A DNA stretch of 43,565 nucleotides, from the NCBI GenBank assembly GCA_024685315.1, contig JAIKVW010000042.1, positions 1 through 43,565 on the forward strand. Direction: 5' to 3'. The stretch's first letter is position 1; each line of letters starts with the position of its first letter. A program made the translations under genes and the position numbers. This document shows positions 30,818 through 41,979 of this stretch, in pieces. The notes beneath the pieces were generated by a model. The model saw nothing but the letters and a program-made list of their open reading frames with translations. It had not been told where the DNA came from and ran no database searches. This DNA comes from Lachnospiraceae bacterium. GTDB lineage: Bacteria; Bacillota; Clostridia; Lachnospirales; Lachnospiraceae.

Positions 30818-31855
30818 ATGGAACTTGACGACAGGAAGATAACAATACTGCATGCTATCATCCAGACTTACCTGGATACAGGCGAGCCGGTCGGCTCAAG
30901 GACGATCTCGAAGTTTCCGGATCTGTCGCTGAGCTCGGCTACGATCCGCAACGAGATGGCTGATCTCGAGGAGATGGGTTATATTTTCCAGCCGCATACT
31001 TCTGCGGGCAGGATCCCTACGGACAAGGGCTACAGGTTCTACGTCGACAATATGATGAGGGTGCGCGAGGCTGAGGAAGCCGGATCCGGCAGCATGATAG
31101 TCGAGAAGGTAGACAGGCTTGAGCAGGTCCTGAAGCAGGTGGTGAAGATGCTGGCGGTAAATACCAATTACGCCTCGCTGATCACCGCGCCGCAGGCAGA
31201 CCGCAGCAAGATGAGGTTCATCCAGCTTTCTCTGGTGGGAGAGGGGCAGGTGCTGGCAGTTGTGATGCTGGAAGGAAAGCTGATCAAGCATAAGGTCATA
31301 CCGGTCGACGAGGACATCACCGAGCAGGACGTTGTAAAGATAAATCTGCTGTTAAATTCTTCTCTTCAGGGACTGAGCCTTGGCGAGATCAATCTGGACA
31401 TGATCCAGGAGATCAAGCGCTCGGCCGGCGAGCACCGGGAGACGGTCAGCCGGATAATCGACATGATCGTAGATACGATCCAGGAACAGGAGACCGAGAT
31501 CTACACGAGCGGCACCACGAACCTGCTGAAGTATCCCGAGCTTGGAGACCGCGAGAAGACGGGGCTTCTGCTGAACGCTCTTGAGGAGAAGCAGGGCCTG
31601 AACGAGCTGATTGCGAGGGACGGCAATGAGGACAGGCACCCCATCCAGGTCTATATCGGTTCCGAGTCCCCGGTCCAGTCAATGCAGGACTGCAGCATAG
31701 TCACGGCTACCTATGAGCTTGATGAGGGCCTTAAGGGCACGATCGGGATCATCGGGCCGAAAAGGATGGACTACCGCAAGGTGGTCGACAACCTCGAGAC
31801 TGTGATGCACCAGCTTGATTCAATATTTAAAAAAGATAAAGACGGTCAGGAGTGA
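30818..31855 (+). CDS. hrcA: Heat-inducible transcription repressor HrcA
   Basis: HrcA represses class I heat-shock genes at CIRCE. The likely start is the ATG at 30818 (345 residues, MELDDRKITILHAIIQTYL), after an AGGAAGAG ribosome binding site; earlier in-frame starts lie inside the promoter and CIRCE. The winged-helix N-terminus is LDTGEPVGSRTISKFPDLSLSSATIRNEMADLEEMGYIFQPHTSAGRIPTDKGYRFYVD, diagnostic. The C-terminal domain has GTIGIIGPKRMDYRKVV. It is the first gene of the heat-shock operon, and grpE starts 5 bases after its stop. Confidence 0.97.
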   Translation: MELDDRKITILHAIIQTYLDTGEPVGSRTISKFPDLSLSSATIRNEMADLEEMGYIFQPHTSAGRIPTDKGYRFYVDNMMRVREAEEAGSGSMIVEKVDRLEQVLKQVVKMLAVNTNYASLITAPQADRSKMRFIQLSLVGEGQVLAVVMLEGKLIKHKVIPVDEDITEQDVVKINLLLNSSLQGLSLGEINLDMIQEIKRSAGEHRETVSRIIDMIVDTIQEQETEIYTSGTTNLLKYPELGDREKTGLLLNALEEKQGLNELIARDGNEDRHPIQVYIGSESPVQSMQDCSIVTATYELDEGLKGTIGIIGPKRMDYRKVVDNLETVMHQLDSIFKKDKDGQE

Positions 31856-31860
31856 TCATT

Positions 31861-32535
31861 ATGAGCATAGAGAATAACGAAGACATTAAAGATAAGGCAG
31901 AAGAGACTGCGGAGAACGCGGAGCAGCAGGCAGAAGAGACTGCGGAGAACGCGGAACAGCAGGCAGAAGAGGCTGCCGGCGCAGAGGCAGGAGCGGATGC
32001 TGCAGCTGCAGAGAAACAGGCTCCGGAGGAAGGCGCTCAGGAAGAGGCTCCCGGGACTTCCGCGGAAGAGCAAGCTGAAGAGCCTGCGGAAAAAGAAGAC
32101 CCGAGGGATAAAGAGATTTCCGATCTTAAGGACAGGCTCATGAGGCAGATGGCTGAGTTTGACAACTACCGCAAGCGTACCGACAAGGAGAAATCGCAGA
32201 ATTACGAGATCGGGAAAACCGATTTCATCCAGAAGATACTTCCGGTAGTCGATAACTTTGAGAGAGGCCTTGATGCCTGCTCCGAAGAGGATAAGGAAGG
32301 ATCATTTGCCAAAGGCATTGAGATGATCTACAAGCAGCTTGAGAAGGTCCTCGAAGAAGAAGGAGTCACCCCGATAGAGGCGCTTGGGAAGGATTTCGAT
32401 CCCATGCTCCACAACGCGGTGCTCCAGCAGCCGAGCGAGGAGTACGAAAGCGGCAAGGTCATCCAGGAGTATCAGAAAGGTTACATGTATAAGGACAGGG
32501 TAATACGCCACAGCATGGTGGTCGTTGCCGAATAG
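31861..32535 (+). CDS. grpE: Nucleotide exchange factor GrpE
   Basis: Releases ADP from DnaK. The ATG at 31861 (224 residues) lies 8 bases after CAGGAG, so I prefer it to the overlapping GTG at 31852. The core begins near residue 85: LKDRLMRQMAEFDNYRKRTDKEK, then FIQKILPVVDNFERGL, and ends with the family signature YKDRVIRHSMVVVAE. The first ~80 residues are an unusually long acidic Glu/Ala/Gln region containing two exact-length 11-residue repeats (AEETAENAEQQ). Confidence 0.96.
   Translation: MSIENNEDIKDKAEETAENAEQQAEETAENAEQQAEEAAGAEAGADAAAAEKQAPEEGAQEEAPGTSAEEQAEEPAEKEDPRDKEISDLKDRLMRQMAEFDNYRKRTDKEKSQNYEIGKTDFIQKILPVVDNFERGLDACSEEDKEGSFAKGIEMIYKQLEKVLEEEGVTPIEALGKDFDPMLHNAVLQQPSEEYESGKVIQEYQKGYMYKDRVIRHSMVVVAE
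31897..31962 (+). repeat. 33-bp tandem repeat in grpE
   Basis: Two 33-bp units (31897-31929 and 31930-31962) differ at one base, and a third partial unit starts at 31963. They encode an 11-residue acidic repeat. Confidence 0.8.
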
Positions 32536-32575
32536 CCCCGGAAAACGCGTAAACCGGGGGAAGGCGCGAGGCGCC
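32536..32575 (+). other. Paired hairpins between grpE and dnaK
   Basis: CCCCGG (32536-32541) pairs with CCGGGG (32554-32559), then GGCGC (32563-32567) with GCGCC (32571-32575). Neither is followed by a T run. They could be processing or stability elements that let dnaK accumulate separately. Confidence 0.4.
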
Positions 32576-32587
32576 GGACTCCTTTAA

Positions 32588-34531
<1,944 letters not shown>

Positions 34532-34574
34532 CAGAGCAGCGGCCTCAGGCCGGAATAAAAAAATAACTATGCAG

Positions 34575-34603
34575 GCGGAAAGCCGGATCATCCGGCTTTC
34601 CGC
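34575..34603 (+). other. 13-bp perfect hairpin between dnaK and dnaJ
   Basis: GCGGAAAGCCGGA (34575-34587) pairs with TCCGGCTTTCCGC (34591-34603) around a 3-base loop. There is no T run, so it is more likely an mRNA-stability or processing element than a full terminator. Confidence 0.6.
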
Positions 34604-34629
34604 GTTCGCATGCTAAAAGGGATGATAGA

Positions 34630-35802
34630 ATGGCACAGGACAAGAGAGATTATTATGAGGTGCTCGGAGTCGGCAAGACAGCTACGGACGATGAGATAAA
34701 GCATGCCTACAGGAAGCTGGCGAAAAAGTACCATCCTGATACAAATCCGGGGGATAAGGAAGCCGAGGCCAGGTTCAAGGAGGCTTCCGAGGCCTACGCA
34801 GTGCTGAGCGACGCCGAGAAGAGAAGGCAGTACGACCAGTTCGGACATGCTGCGTTCGATCAGGGAGCAGGCGGACCGGGAGGAGGATTCGGAGGTTTCG
34901 AATTCACCGGGGACATGGGAGATATCTTCGGAGATATTTTCGGGGATTTCTTCGGAGGCGGTTCCAGGAGCCGCCAGGCCTATAACGGACCCCAGAAGGG
35001 CGCGAGCGTCAGGATCAATCTCCGTATGGGATTTATGGACGCGGTCTTCGGCACCGAAAAGAATATCGAGATCGGATACAAGGATGAATGCGCGAAATGC
35101 CACGGGACTGGTGCGAAGCCCGGGACCCAGCCTGAGAAATGCTCGCGCTGCAACGGCACCGGCCAGGTGACCTACACCCAGCAGTCTCCGCTGTTCGGAC
35201 GCATTCAGCAGACAAGTCAATGCCCTAACTGCGGCGGTACCGGTACTGTAATAAAGGATAAGTGCCCAGACTGCTTCGGAAAGGGATTCAAAAAGATCCG
35301 CAAGCCCATCAAGATAAATATTCCCGCGGGTGTCGACACAGGGGTTACTCTCCGTATGTCAGGGCTCGGCGAGCCGGGCATCAGGGGCGGCCAGAGAGGC
35401 GACCTCCTGGTACAGGTAATAGTTGACAGCCATCCGACCTTCGAGAGAAACGGAAACGATATTTATACCACCGTGCCTCTGTCTTTTACCGACGCGGCTC
35501 TCGGCGGGGAGATCTCCATTGAGACGGTTGACGGCCCTGTGAAGCAGACGATCAGGCCGGGTACCCAGACAGGGACCCAGATCAGGATCCGCGGCAAGGG
35601 CGTTCCCTCAATGAGGAGCCGGACCATCCGCGGAGACCACTTTGCGACCCTGGTAATTAAGGTGCCGGAGAGGCTCTCCGAAGAGCAGAAGAGGCTGCTC
35701 CGGGAGTTCGACGATTCCCTCAAGGGGAAGCAGAGGGCAGATTCCGGCTCAAAGAAGAAAAAAGGCTTTATGGACAAGCTGAAGGAGAGCTTCGAGGAAT
35801 GA
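34630..35802 (+). CDS. dnaJ: Co-chaperone DnaJ (Hsp40)
   Basis: Stimulates DnaK ATPase and delivers substrates, 390 residues. J domain with YHPDTNPGD (HPD) near 34-42, a Gly/Phe-rich linker ([20 protein letters not shown]), then four zinc motifs [24 protein letters not shown] and CPDCFGKG, and the C-terminal peptide-binding domains. It is a complete class I DnaJ. prmA follows after about 24 bases. Confidence 0.98.
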   Translation: MAQDKRDYYEVLGVGKTATDDEIKHAYRKLAKKYHPDTNPGDKEAEARFKEASEAYAVLSDAEKRRQYDQFGHAAFDQGAGGPGGGFGGFEFTGDMGDIFGDIFGDFFGGGSRSRQAYNGPQKGASVRINLRMGFMDAVFGTEKNIEIGYKDECAKCHGTGAKPGTQPEKCSRCNGTGQVTYTQQSPLFGRIQQTSQCPNCGGTGTVIKDKCPDCFGKGFKKIRKPIKINIPAGVDTGVTLRMSGLGEPGIRGGQRGDLLVQVIVDSHPTFERNGNDIYTTVPLSFTDAALGGEISIETVDGPVKQTIRPGTQTGTQIRIRGKGVPSMRSRTIRGDHFATLVIKVPERLSEEQKRLLREFDDSLKGKQRADSGSKKKKGFMDKLKESFEE

Positions 35803-35825
35803 TTATTCCGTGCGCGGAATGAGAT

Positions 35826-36797
35826 TTGGATAATATGGAGTGGATCAAATACAGATTGAAGACGACCGTCGCGGCTGAGGAGCTGATAGCTTCTCTGCTT
35901 GCAGATGAAGGCCTGGAAGGCGTCGAGATCGAGGACAAGGTGCAGCTTACGCCCGAAGAGATGGAGAAGCTATTTATTGATATGCTTCCGGATCTCGGGG
36001 AAGACGACGGAACGGCTTATGTTTCATTTTACCTTCCGAAGGAAGATGACGAGGCCGGAAAGGCACAGGAGCTGATCCGCGGGATCAGGGCTTTCGAGGG
36101 CGCGGCGGATCTTGGCGAGCTTTCGCTTGAGAAATCCGAGACCCGTGATTCCGACTGGATTAATAACTGGAAGCAGTACTGGAAGCCTTTCTACGCGGGG
36201 GACGGGATACTAGTGAAACCTACCTGGGAGGAGCTCCCCGAAGTTCCTGAGGGGACGATCGTGGTAGACCTCGACCCGGGGACCGCATTCGGCACAGGAC
36301 TTCACGAGACCACCAGGCTCTGCATCTCGCAGATCAGGAAGCACCTTGCCAAGGGCGGATCCGTGCTTGACGTAGGCTGCGGGAGCGGCATACTTTCGAT
36401 CATTTCGAGGCTCCTCGGCGCTGGGAGGGTATATTCCACCGACGTGGATCCGGAAGCGGTCAGGACCGCGCTGGAGAATGCGCAGGTAAATAATATCGAC
36501 CCCGAGGGCTACAGGGCTTTCTGCGGGGATATAACTACCGATGAAGCGCTCCGCGCCGAGCTCGGCGAGGGCTGCTACGACATCGTCGCCGCGAATATAT
36601 TTGCGGACGTGATCATCGGGATGGCTCCGGTAATCGGAGGATTCATGAAGCCCGACGGACACTTTATATCCTCAGGCATTATTAATACCAAAGAGGAAGC
36701 CGTTACCGCCGCGCTGAAGGCGAACGGATTCGAGATAGAAGAAGCAGCCCATGACGGGGACTGGTGCGCCATCACCGCCAGGCTGGCACAGAGTTAA
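35826..36797 (+). CDS. prmA: Ribosomal protein L11 methyltransferase
   Basis: Methylates lysines and the N-terminus of ribosomal protein L11. 323 residues from TTG 35826 or 320 from ATG 35835; GGAATGAG upstream slightly favours the TTG. The N-terminal L11-recognition domain is WIKYRLKTTVAAEELIASLLADEGLEGVEIED. The methyltransferase part has LDPGTAFGTGLHETTRLC, VLDVGCGSGILSI and VAANIFADVI (the catalytic N-I-L-A-type segment). PrmA commonly follows dnaJ in Bacillota, as here. Confidence 0.95.
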   Translation: MDNMEWIKYRLKTTVAAEELIASLLADEGLEGVEIEDKVQLTPEEMEKLFIDMLPDLGEDDGTAYVSFYLPKEDDEAGKAQELIRGIRAFEGAADLGELSLEKSETRDSDWINNWKQYWKPFYAGDGILVKPTWEELPEVPEGTIVVDLDPGTAFGTGLHETTRLCISQIRKHLAKGGSVLDVGCGSGILSIISRLLGAGRVYSTDVDPEAVRTALENAQVNNIDPEGYRAFCGDITTDEALRAELGEGCYDIVAANIFADVIIGMAPVIGGFMKPDGHFISSGIINTKEEAVTAALKANGFEIEEAAHDGDWCAITARLAQS

Positions 36798-36809
36798 GGA
36801 GCAGCAGAT

Positions 36810-37586
36810 ATGCCTCGTTTTTTTGTAACGGAAGATCATATAGAAGGCGGCCGCGCCTACATTGACGGCGGGGATTACAGCCATATCGCGAACGTCCTCC
36901 GGATGAAAAAAGGCGAGGAGCTGACGCTGTCCGCGGGGAACGGAACGGACTATTTCTGCAGCATTGAAGAGGTAAATAAGGCCGAAAAGCGCATCGAGCT
37001 CGCGGTAGTGGGAAGCTGGAAGTCCTTTTCAGAGCTCCCGGTGAAGCTGTATCTCTTCCAGGGACTCCCGAAGGCAGACAAGATGGAGCTTATCGTCCAG
37101 AAGGCGGTAGAGCTCGGGGCATACGCGGTGGTCCCGGTCGCGACTGAGCGGGCCGTGGTGAAGCTCGACGCCAAAGGCAGGGAGAAAAAACAGGCCAGGT
37201 GGCAGGCTATATCGGAAAGCGCGGCGAAACAGGCCGGACGGGCGGTGATCCCGGAAGTGCTGCCTGTGATGAGCTTTAAAGAAGCGCTGGAGATGGCCAA
37301 AGGGCTTGGCGCCATCGTGATGCCCTATGAGAAGGCCGAGGGGATGGAATTCTCCCGGAAGGCCATAAAGGAGCTTCACGGCGCTGCAAGCGCGGGAATA
37401 TTCATCGGGCCGGAAGGCGGCTTTTCCGAGGCTGAGGCGAAGGCCGCAGAGGAAGCCGGGGCCAGGATCATTTCCCTCGGAAAAAGGATACTGCGGACCG
37501 AGACTGCGGGGATGACCGTGCTTTCAATAATTATGTTTGAACTTGAAGAAGATACGGCGGGGAATACCGATGGAAATATATCTTGA
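36810..37586 (+). CDS. rsmE: 16S rRNA (uracil1498-N3)-methyltransferase
   Basis: A SPOUT-fold methyltransferase for U1498 of 16S rRNA, 258 residues. The N-terminus MPRFFVTEDHIEGGRAYIDGGDYSHIANVLRMKKGEEL is a PUA-like region. The C-terminal knot has IGPEGGFSEAEAKAAEEAGARIISLGKRILRTETAGM, the RsmE signature. It starts 12 bases after prmA with a good AAGGAG, and overlaps the next gene by 17 bases. Confidence 0.96.
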   Translation: MPRFFVTEDHIEGGRAYIDGGDYSHIANVLRMKKGEELTLSAGNGTDYFCSIEEVNKAEKRIELAVVGSWKSFSELPVKLYLFQGLPKADKMELIVQKAVELGAYAVVPVATERAVVKLDAKGREKKQARWQAISESAAKQAGRAVIPEVLPVMSFKEALEMAKGLGAIVMPYEKAEGMEFSRKAIKELHGAASAGIFIGPEGGFSEAEAKAAEEAGARIISLGKRILRTETAGMTVLSIIMFELEEDTAGNTDGNIS

Positions 37587-38775
37587 CAATGCGGCGACGA
37601 CAAGGCCTTACGAGGAAGTAATCGATTTCCAGGACAGGATCATGAGGGAGTGCTACGGCAACCCTTCGTCCCTCCACGGGAAAGGCTTCGAGGCCGAGAA
37701 ATACATAAGGTACGCGCAGAAGACCTTTGCGGATATCCTGAAGGTCGAGGAGAAAGAGCTTCTCTTTACTTCCGGCGGTACCGAGTCCAATAATATGGCT
37801 ATAATAGGGTGCGCGGAGGCTGCTTCGCGCCGCGGAAATCACATCGTGACGACCGCGCTCGAGCACCCTTCGGTATATAATCCGGTAAGGTTCCTTGAGA
37901 ACCACGGATTCACCTCGGATACAGTCTCTTCTGACGAAAAGGGCAGGCTCGACCTTGAAGCCCTCGCTGCGGCGCTCACTCCGGATACCGTGCTGGTATC
38001 GATAATGGGCGTCAATAATGAGATCGGCACGGTGCAGCCGCTTGCAGACGCGGTCAGGATCATCAGGGAGAAATGTCCGGAGGCGGTGATCCATGTTGAC
38101 GGGATACAGACTTTCGCTAAGATCCCTGTCCAGCCGAAGAAGCTGGGGATCGACGCTTTTTCGGTCAGCGGGCATAAATTCCATGCTCCAAAAGGCACCG
38201 GGCTTCTCTGGGTGCGCGACGGCATACGGATGAATCCGCTGCTTTTCGGCGGCGGGCAGCAGCGCGACATGCGCCCCGGCACGCAGAACGTCCCTGGGAT
38301 CGCCGCAATGGCAAAGGCCGCGGAGATCGAGAATGCAGACCTTCCGGAAAAGATTCAGAAAATGTACGCGCTCCGGGAATATTTCATCGGAGAAGCGCTT
38401 AAGATTGAGGGCGTGAGACTGAACGGAGGCCTCAGGGCCGGAGATTTCACTCTTTCAGAGGATCCGGAGGAATGCGCGGCACCGCACGTTGTAAGCCTCG
38501 GCTTCGAGGACATTAAGTCAGAGGTGCTGCTGCACGCGCTCTCCGACAGAGGGATCTATGTTTCCGGCGGATCAGCATGTTCTTCAAATCACCCGAACGT
38601 AAGCCGGACGCTTAAAGCGATCAGTGTCCCGAATGAGTATATTAAGTCAACGCTCAGGTTCAGCTTTTCCTACGACACCACGCAGGAGGAGCTTAAGACC
38701 TGCATAGAGGCGTTAAATGAAATGCTTCCGGTCCTCAGACGCTACACCGAGGGCGGAAGGAAGAAGAGGAGATAG
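37570..38775 (+). CDS. Cysteine desulfurase (NifS/IscS-type, thiI partner)
   Basis: A PLP enzyme that takes sulfur from cysteine. The ATG at 37570 (401 residues) gives the standard MEIYLDNAATTRP start and overlaps rsmE by 17 bases; an upstream in-frame start would add 11 unlikely residues. The PLP Lys is Lys203 in SGHKFHAPKGTG, and the sulfur-carrying Cys is Cys337 in SGGSACSSN. HPSVYNP and GGGQQRDMRPGTQN are family marks. No IscU, SufU or other Fe-S scaffold is nearby, while thiI follows after 3 bases, so it probably supplies sulfur for 4-thiouridine in tRNA. Confidence 0.93.
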   Translation: MEIYLDNAATTRPYEEVIDFQDRIMRECYGNPSSLHGKGFEAEKYIRYAQKTFADILKVEEKELLFTSGGTESNNMAIIGCAEAASRRGNHIVTTALEHPSVYNPVRFLENHGFTSDTVSSDEKGRLDLEALAAALTPDTVLVSIMGVNNEIGTVQPLADAVRIIREKCPEAVIHVDGIQTFAKIPVQPKKLGIDAFSVSGHKFHAPKGTGLLWVRDGIRMNPLLFGGGQQRDMRPGTQNVPGIAAMAKAAEIENADLPEKIQKMYALREYFIGEALKIEGVRLNGGLRAGDFTLSEDPEECAAPHVVSLGFEDIKSEVLLHALSDRGIYVSGGSACSSNHPNVSRTLKAISVPNEYIKSTLRFSFSYDTTQEELKTCIEALNEMLPVLRRYTEGGRKKRR

Positions 38776-38778
38776 TTT

Positions 38779-39957
38779 ATGTTCAGCGCATTTCTTATAA
38801 AATACGGTGAGATAGGGATCAAAGGCCGCAACAGGCACATCTTTGAGGACGCCCTGATGGACAGCATCCGCTTCTCTCTCAGCAAGGTCCCCGGAGATTT
38901 CGATGTGACCAAGGAGCAGGGGAGGATCTACGTAAAGTACAGCTCCGATTTTGATTATGACAGCTCTGTGGCCGCGCTCAAAAAGGTCTTCGGTATAACA
39001 TCTTTCTGCCCGGTCGTCATTTCTGAAGATAAAAGCTGGGACGTTATTACCAAGGCTTCCGGCGACTATATAGAGGAAGTCTATCCGGACAGGAACTTCA
39101 GTTTCAAGGCTTTTGCGCGCCGCGCGGACAAAAAGTACCCTAAGCATTCAATGGAGATCGCGGCAGAGATCGGCGAGTATCTGCTTAAGCGCTTCCCGGA
39201 ACTCTCGGTCGACGTGCATCACCCGGACGTATCGTTTAATATCGAGATCCGCGAGTGCGCATATATCTATTCCATAGAGATCCCCGGCCCCGGCGGAATG
39301 CCTATAGGGACCAACGGGACCGCGACGCTCCTCCTTTCGGGAGGTATCGACAGCCCGGTCGCGGGCTACATGATCGCAAGGCGCGGCGTAAATATAAACG
39401 CTGTGTATTTTGACGCTCCGCCCTATACCAGCGAGAGGGCAAGGCAGAAGGTGCTGGATCTTGCGAAGATCATTTCCGCTTGGTGCGGCCCGATCGAGCT
39501 TCATATAATCAACTTCACCGACATACAGCTCGCGATATTCGAGCACTGCCCGCATGACGAGCTTACGATCATTATGCGCCGCTACATGATGCGCATCGCC
39601 GAGAAGATCGCCTGGGACGAGCACAGGATGGGCCTTATTACAGGTGAGAGCATCGGCCAGGTCGCAAGCCAGACCATGCAGAGCCTGAGGGCTACGAACG
39701 CGGTATGTCACATTCCTGTCTACAGGCCGCTGATCGGCTTTGACAAGAATGACATCATAGAGATCGCCGAGAAGATCGGGACCTTCGAGACATCAATACT
39801 TCCCTACGAAGACTGCTGCACGATATTTGTCGACAGGCATCCGGTTACAAAGCCCAATGTGCACGGCATCGAGAAATCAGAACATCACCTCAAGGGCATA
39901 ATCGAGGATCTTGTCGAAGAAGCGCTGAGGACGCAGAAGGTAGTGGTGTGCGAATAA
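38779..39957 (+). CDS. thiI: tRNA 4-thiouridine synthase ThiI
   Basis: Adds sulfur at U8 of tRNA, 392 residues, without the rhodanese domain of E. coli ThiI, as usual in Bacillota. NFLD/THUMP region in the first ~180 residues (KYGEIGIKGRNRHIFEDAL; FKAFARRADKKYP). The PP-loop is SGGIDSPVAGYM near 187-198, and the SLRATNAVCHIPVYRPLIGFDKNDII segment is characteristic. PYEDCCTIFVDRHPVTKP is the conserved C-terminal Cys motif. It follows its sulfur donor. GAAGAGGAG lies close to the ATG. Confidence 0.96.
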   Translation: MFSAFLIKYGEIGIKGRNRHIFEDALMDSIRFSLSKVPGDFDVTKEQGRIYVKYSSDFDYDSSVAALKKVFGITSFCPVVISEDKSWDVITKASGDYIEEVYPDRNFSFKAFARRADKKYPKHSMEIAAEIGEYLLKRFPELSVDVHHPDVSFNIEIRECAYIYSIEIPGPGGMPIGTNGTATLLLSGGIDSPVAGYMIARRGVNINAVYFDAPPYTSERARQKVLDLAKIISAWCGPIELHIINFTDIQLAIFEHCPHDELTIIMRRYMMRIAEKIAWDEHRMGLITGESIGQVASQTMQSLRATNAVCHIPVYRPLIGFDKNDIIEIAEKIGTFETSILPYEDCCTIFVDRHPVTKPNVHGIEKSEHHLKGIIEDLVEEALRTQKVVVCE

Positions 39958-40054
39958 AAAGGCACAGTTCGCTGCGAAGCCGCTCACTGTACGTTGGCCT
40001 CATATGTGCGCTCGAGCGAGCTCGGCACACGCATTCGGCCTTATCGCGCAAAAA

Positions 40055-40081
40055 GGCTGCGGAAAGATGCTTTCCGCAGCC
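40055..40081. terminator. Bidirectional terminator between thiI and the HPr-like gene
   Basis: GGCTGCGGAAAG (40055-40066) pairs perfectly with CTTTCCGCAGCC (40070-40081), a 12-bp stem with a 3-base loop. A's precede it and a TTTT occurs a few bases after, so either strand could use it. The 39958-40054 stretch holds no other feature. Confidence 0.6.
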
Positions 40082-40107
40082 TGATGCTTTTCTGCTTATT
40101 GACGAAT

Positions 40108-40365
40108 CTACCTGTCGGCCCCTGCGACTTCGTCGGTGATGAAGGGGCTGATCGCCTCGAGGATCTCATCCATCTGGTCGGTATCGTGGATGGTAAGGGT
40201 GACAGGCCTGGAGGTATCGAGGTAGAATATGCCAAGGATCGATTTAGCGTCAACCAGGGACCTTCCGGACGCGAGGTCGAAGTCGGTATCAAAACGCTCG
40301 ATGATCTTATTAAATGTTACGATATCTCTGTTATTATTTAACTTAATCTGGACGTCCCTGCTCAT
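40108..40365 (-). CDS. HPr-like protein without the phosphorylatable His
   Basis: 85 residues with the HPr fold pattern: a first strand VQIKL, helix, DFDLASGRSLVDAKSILGIFYLDTSRPVTLTI and a final helix MDEILEAISPF. HPr carries phosphate on a His in the GLHARPA motif; here that site reads NNNRDIVTF and has no His. The Ser46 region is retained as AKSILG (Ser42). The combination recalls Crh, the B. subtilis co-repressor of carbon catabolite repression, though sequence divergence is large. Its function is inference. The ATG follows GGAGGGA on the minus strand. No PTS gene is near. Confidence 0.75.
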   Translation of the reverse strand: MSRDVQIKLNNNRDIVTFNKIIERFDTDFDLASGRSLVDAKSILGIFYLDTSRPVTLTIHDTDQMDEILEAISPFITDEVAGADR

Positions 40366-40461
40366 GACTGATGTCCCTCCTGCTATTCCGGACAGCTTTG
40401 CTGTACCACTAAATGCACTATAATTTTACTTAGCAGGAATGTAAAAGTCAAGGAAAGAATA

Positions 40462-41808
40462 ATGAGTAAAAGAGTTGCTTTCTGTACCCTGGGGTGCAAG
40501 GTAAACCAATATGAAACCGACGGGATGACCGCCCTTTTCGAGAACGCGGGCTATGAGATCCGCGCTTTTGAAGAGGAAGCGGACATTTACATCGTAAATA
40601 CCTGCACCGTTACAAATATCGCGGACCACAAGTCACGCCAGATGCTGCGCCGCCCGAGGAAGCTTTCTCCTGACGCGGTGGTCGCAGCTGTGGGCTGCTA
40701 TGCCCAGGAGGCGGGAGAAAAGCTGGTTAGAGAAGGGCTTGCGGACCTTGTAGTCGGAAATGACGTTAAGAGCCGGATAGTTGAGATTGTTGAAGAGTAC
40801 ATAAAAAGCCGCGGAGAAGAGCAGATGTTCAGCGTAGACATCGGCACGGTCCGGACTTTTGAAAACATACCTGTTTCCCCGGAGCGGAAGATGAGCAGGG
40901 CATACATAAAGATCCAGGACGGCTGCAACCAGTTTTGCTCCTACTGCATCATTCCCTATGCCAGGGGCCGGATAAGGAGCCGTGACAAGGGGAGTATCGT
41001 GAGCGAGGCGAGGCTCCTCGCCGAGGCCGGGTACAAGGAGGTCATACTCACCGGGATACATATAAGTTCATATGGGCTTGACCGCGCTTCGTCAGAAATA
41101 CCTGAGAGCTCCGGAGGAGACCGCCTGATCGATGTTATTGAAGCGGTTTCAAAATATTCAGGGATCAGCCGGATCAGGCTTGGATCGATGGAGCCCAGGA
41201 TCATTACCGAAGAAATGCTGCAGAGGCTTGCGAAGATTCCGCAGTTCTGTCCGCATTTCCACTTATCGCTCCAGAGCGGCTCGGACAGCGTGCTGAAACG
41301 GATGAACAGGCACTATACCACCGAGGAATACGCGGAGAAGTGCAGCCTCATAAGGAACCATTTCCCGCACGCAGGGATCACCACCGACGTGATAACCGGT
41401 TTTCCGGGAGAGACGGACAAAGAGTTCGAAGAGACCAGGAAGTTTGTGCAGAGGATACATTTCTCGGATATGCATATATTCAAGTACTCGAGACGTGAGG
41501 GGACAGTTGCTGCACGGATGCAAGGTCAGGTGAGGAATTCAGTCTCCACCGAGCGAAGCCGGATACTGATAGAGCTTGCTCAGAGCATGCAGCAGGATTT
41601 CCTTCGCGAAAACGCTGAGATCCCGCTTGAAATGCTCCCGGAGGAGAAAGTCTTGATCAACGGGGAGGAGTACTGCACAGGTTACAGCAGGAACTATATA
41701 AAGTGTGCGGTACCTGCAGATTCGTTTACGGCGGAAGGCCCGATAAAGGTGAAGCTCACTGGCAGGAGCGAAGGGGAGAACGCCTTCGCGGTCCCCTGGG
41801 TAGAATAA
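40462..41808 (+). CDS. mtaB: tRNA t6A37 methylthiotransferase MtaB
   Basis: A radical-SAM enzyme that converts t6A37 in tRNA to ms2t6A. 448 residues. The N-terminal Fe-S domain has FCTLGCKVNQYETD (Cys8 and Cys12) and later NTCTVT and VGCYAQ Cys. The radical-SAM site is DGCNQFCSYCIIPYARG. FHLSLQSGSDSVLKRMNRHYT is the MiaB/MtaB signature, and a TRAM domain closes the protein (KVLINGEEYCTGYSRNYIKCAV). CTLGCKVN is diagnostic of MtaB over MiaB. AAGGAAAG precedes the ATG. It is monocistronic with a strong terminator. Confidence 0.95.
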   Translation: MSKRVAFCTLGCKVNQYETDGMTALFENAGYEIRAFEEEADIYIVNTCTVTNIADHKSRQMLRRPRKLSPDAVVAAVGCYAQEAGEKLVREGLADLVVGNDVKSRIVEIVEEYIKSRGEEQMFSVDIGTVRTFENIPVSPERKMSRAYIKIQDGCNQFCSYCIIPYARGRIRSRDKGSIVSEARLLAEAGYKEVILTGIHISSYGLDRASSEIPESSGGDRLIDVIEAVSKYSGISRIRLGSMEPRIITEEMLQRLAKIPQFCPHFHLSLQSGSDSVLKRMNRHYTTEEYAEKCSLIRNHFPHAGITTDVITGFPGETDKEFEETRKFVQRIHFSDMHIFKYSRREGTVAARMQGQVRNSVSTERSRILIELAQSMQQDFLRENAEIPLEMLPEEKVLINGEEYCTGYSRNYIKCAVPADSFTAEGPIKVKLTGRSEGENAFAVPWVE

Positions 41809-41827
41809 TGGAAGCCATGCTAATTTA

Positions 41828-41880
41828 AAGAAGAGTTCGGCGCAGCCTTTATCATGAGCTGCGGCGAACTCTTCTTTTTA
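41828..41880 (+). terminator. mtaB terminator
   Basis: A 19-bp arm (41828-41846) pairs with 41858-41876 with one mismatch; the 3' arm runs into a TTTTT. Confidence 0.85.
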
Positions 41881-41899
41881 CATTTAAGATGATAACATA

Positions 41900-41928
41900 T
41901 TGACAAAATACCATCACAAGGCTATTCT
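41900..41928 (+). promoter_or_regulatory. Promoter of the toxin-antitoxin pair
   Basis: TTGACA (41900-41905), 17 bases, TATTCT (41923-41928). Confidence 0.6.
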
Positions 41929-41979
41929 AATGATAGAAAAAAACAAAAAACGCATCATAGATTCTGCGGGAGTAGTGTA

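Noticed and set aside
39958-40107. tRNA gene in the thiI downstream region
   Set aside because: No T-arm GTTCRA or anticodon arm; the only structure is the terminator hairpin.
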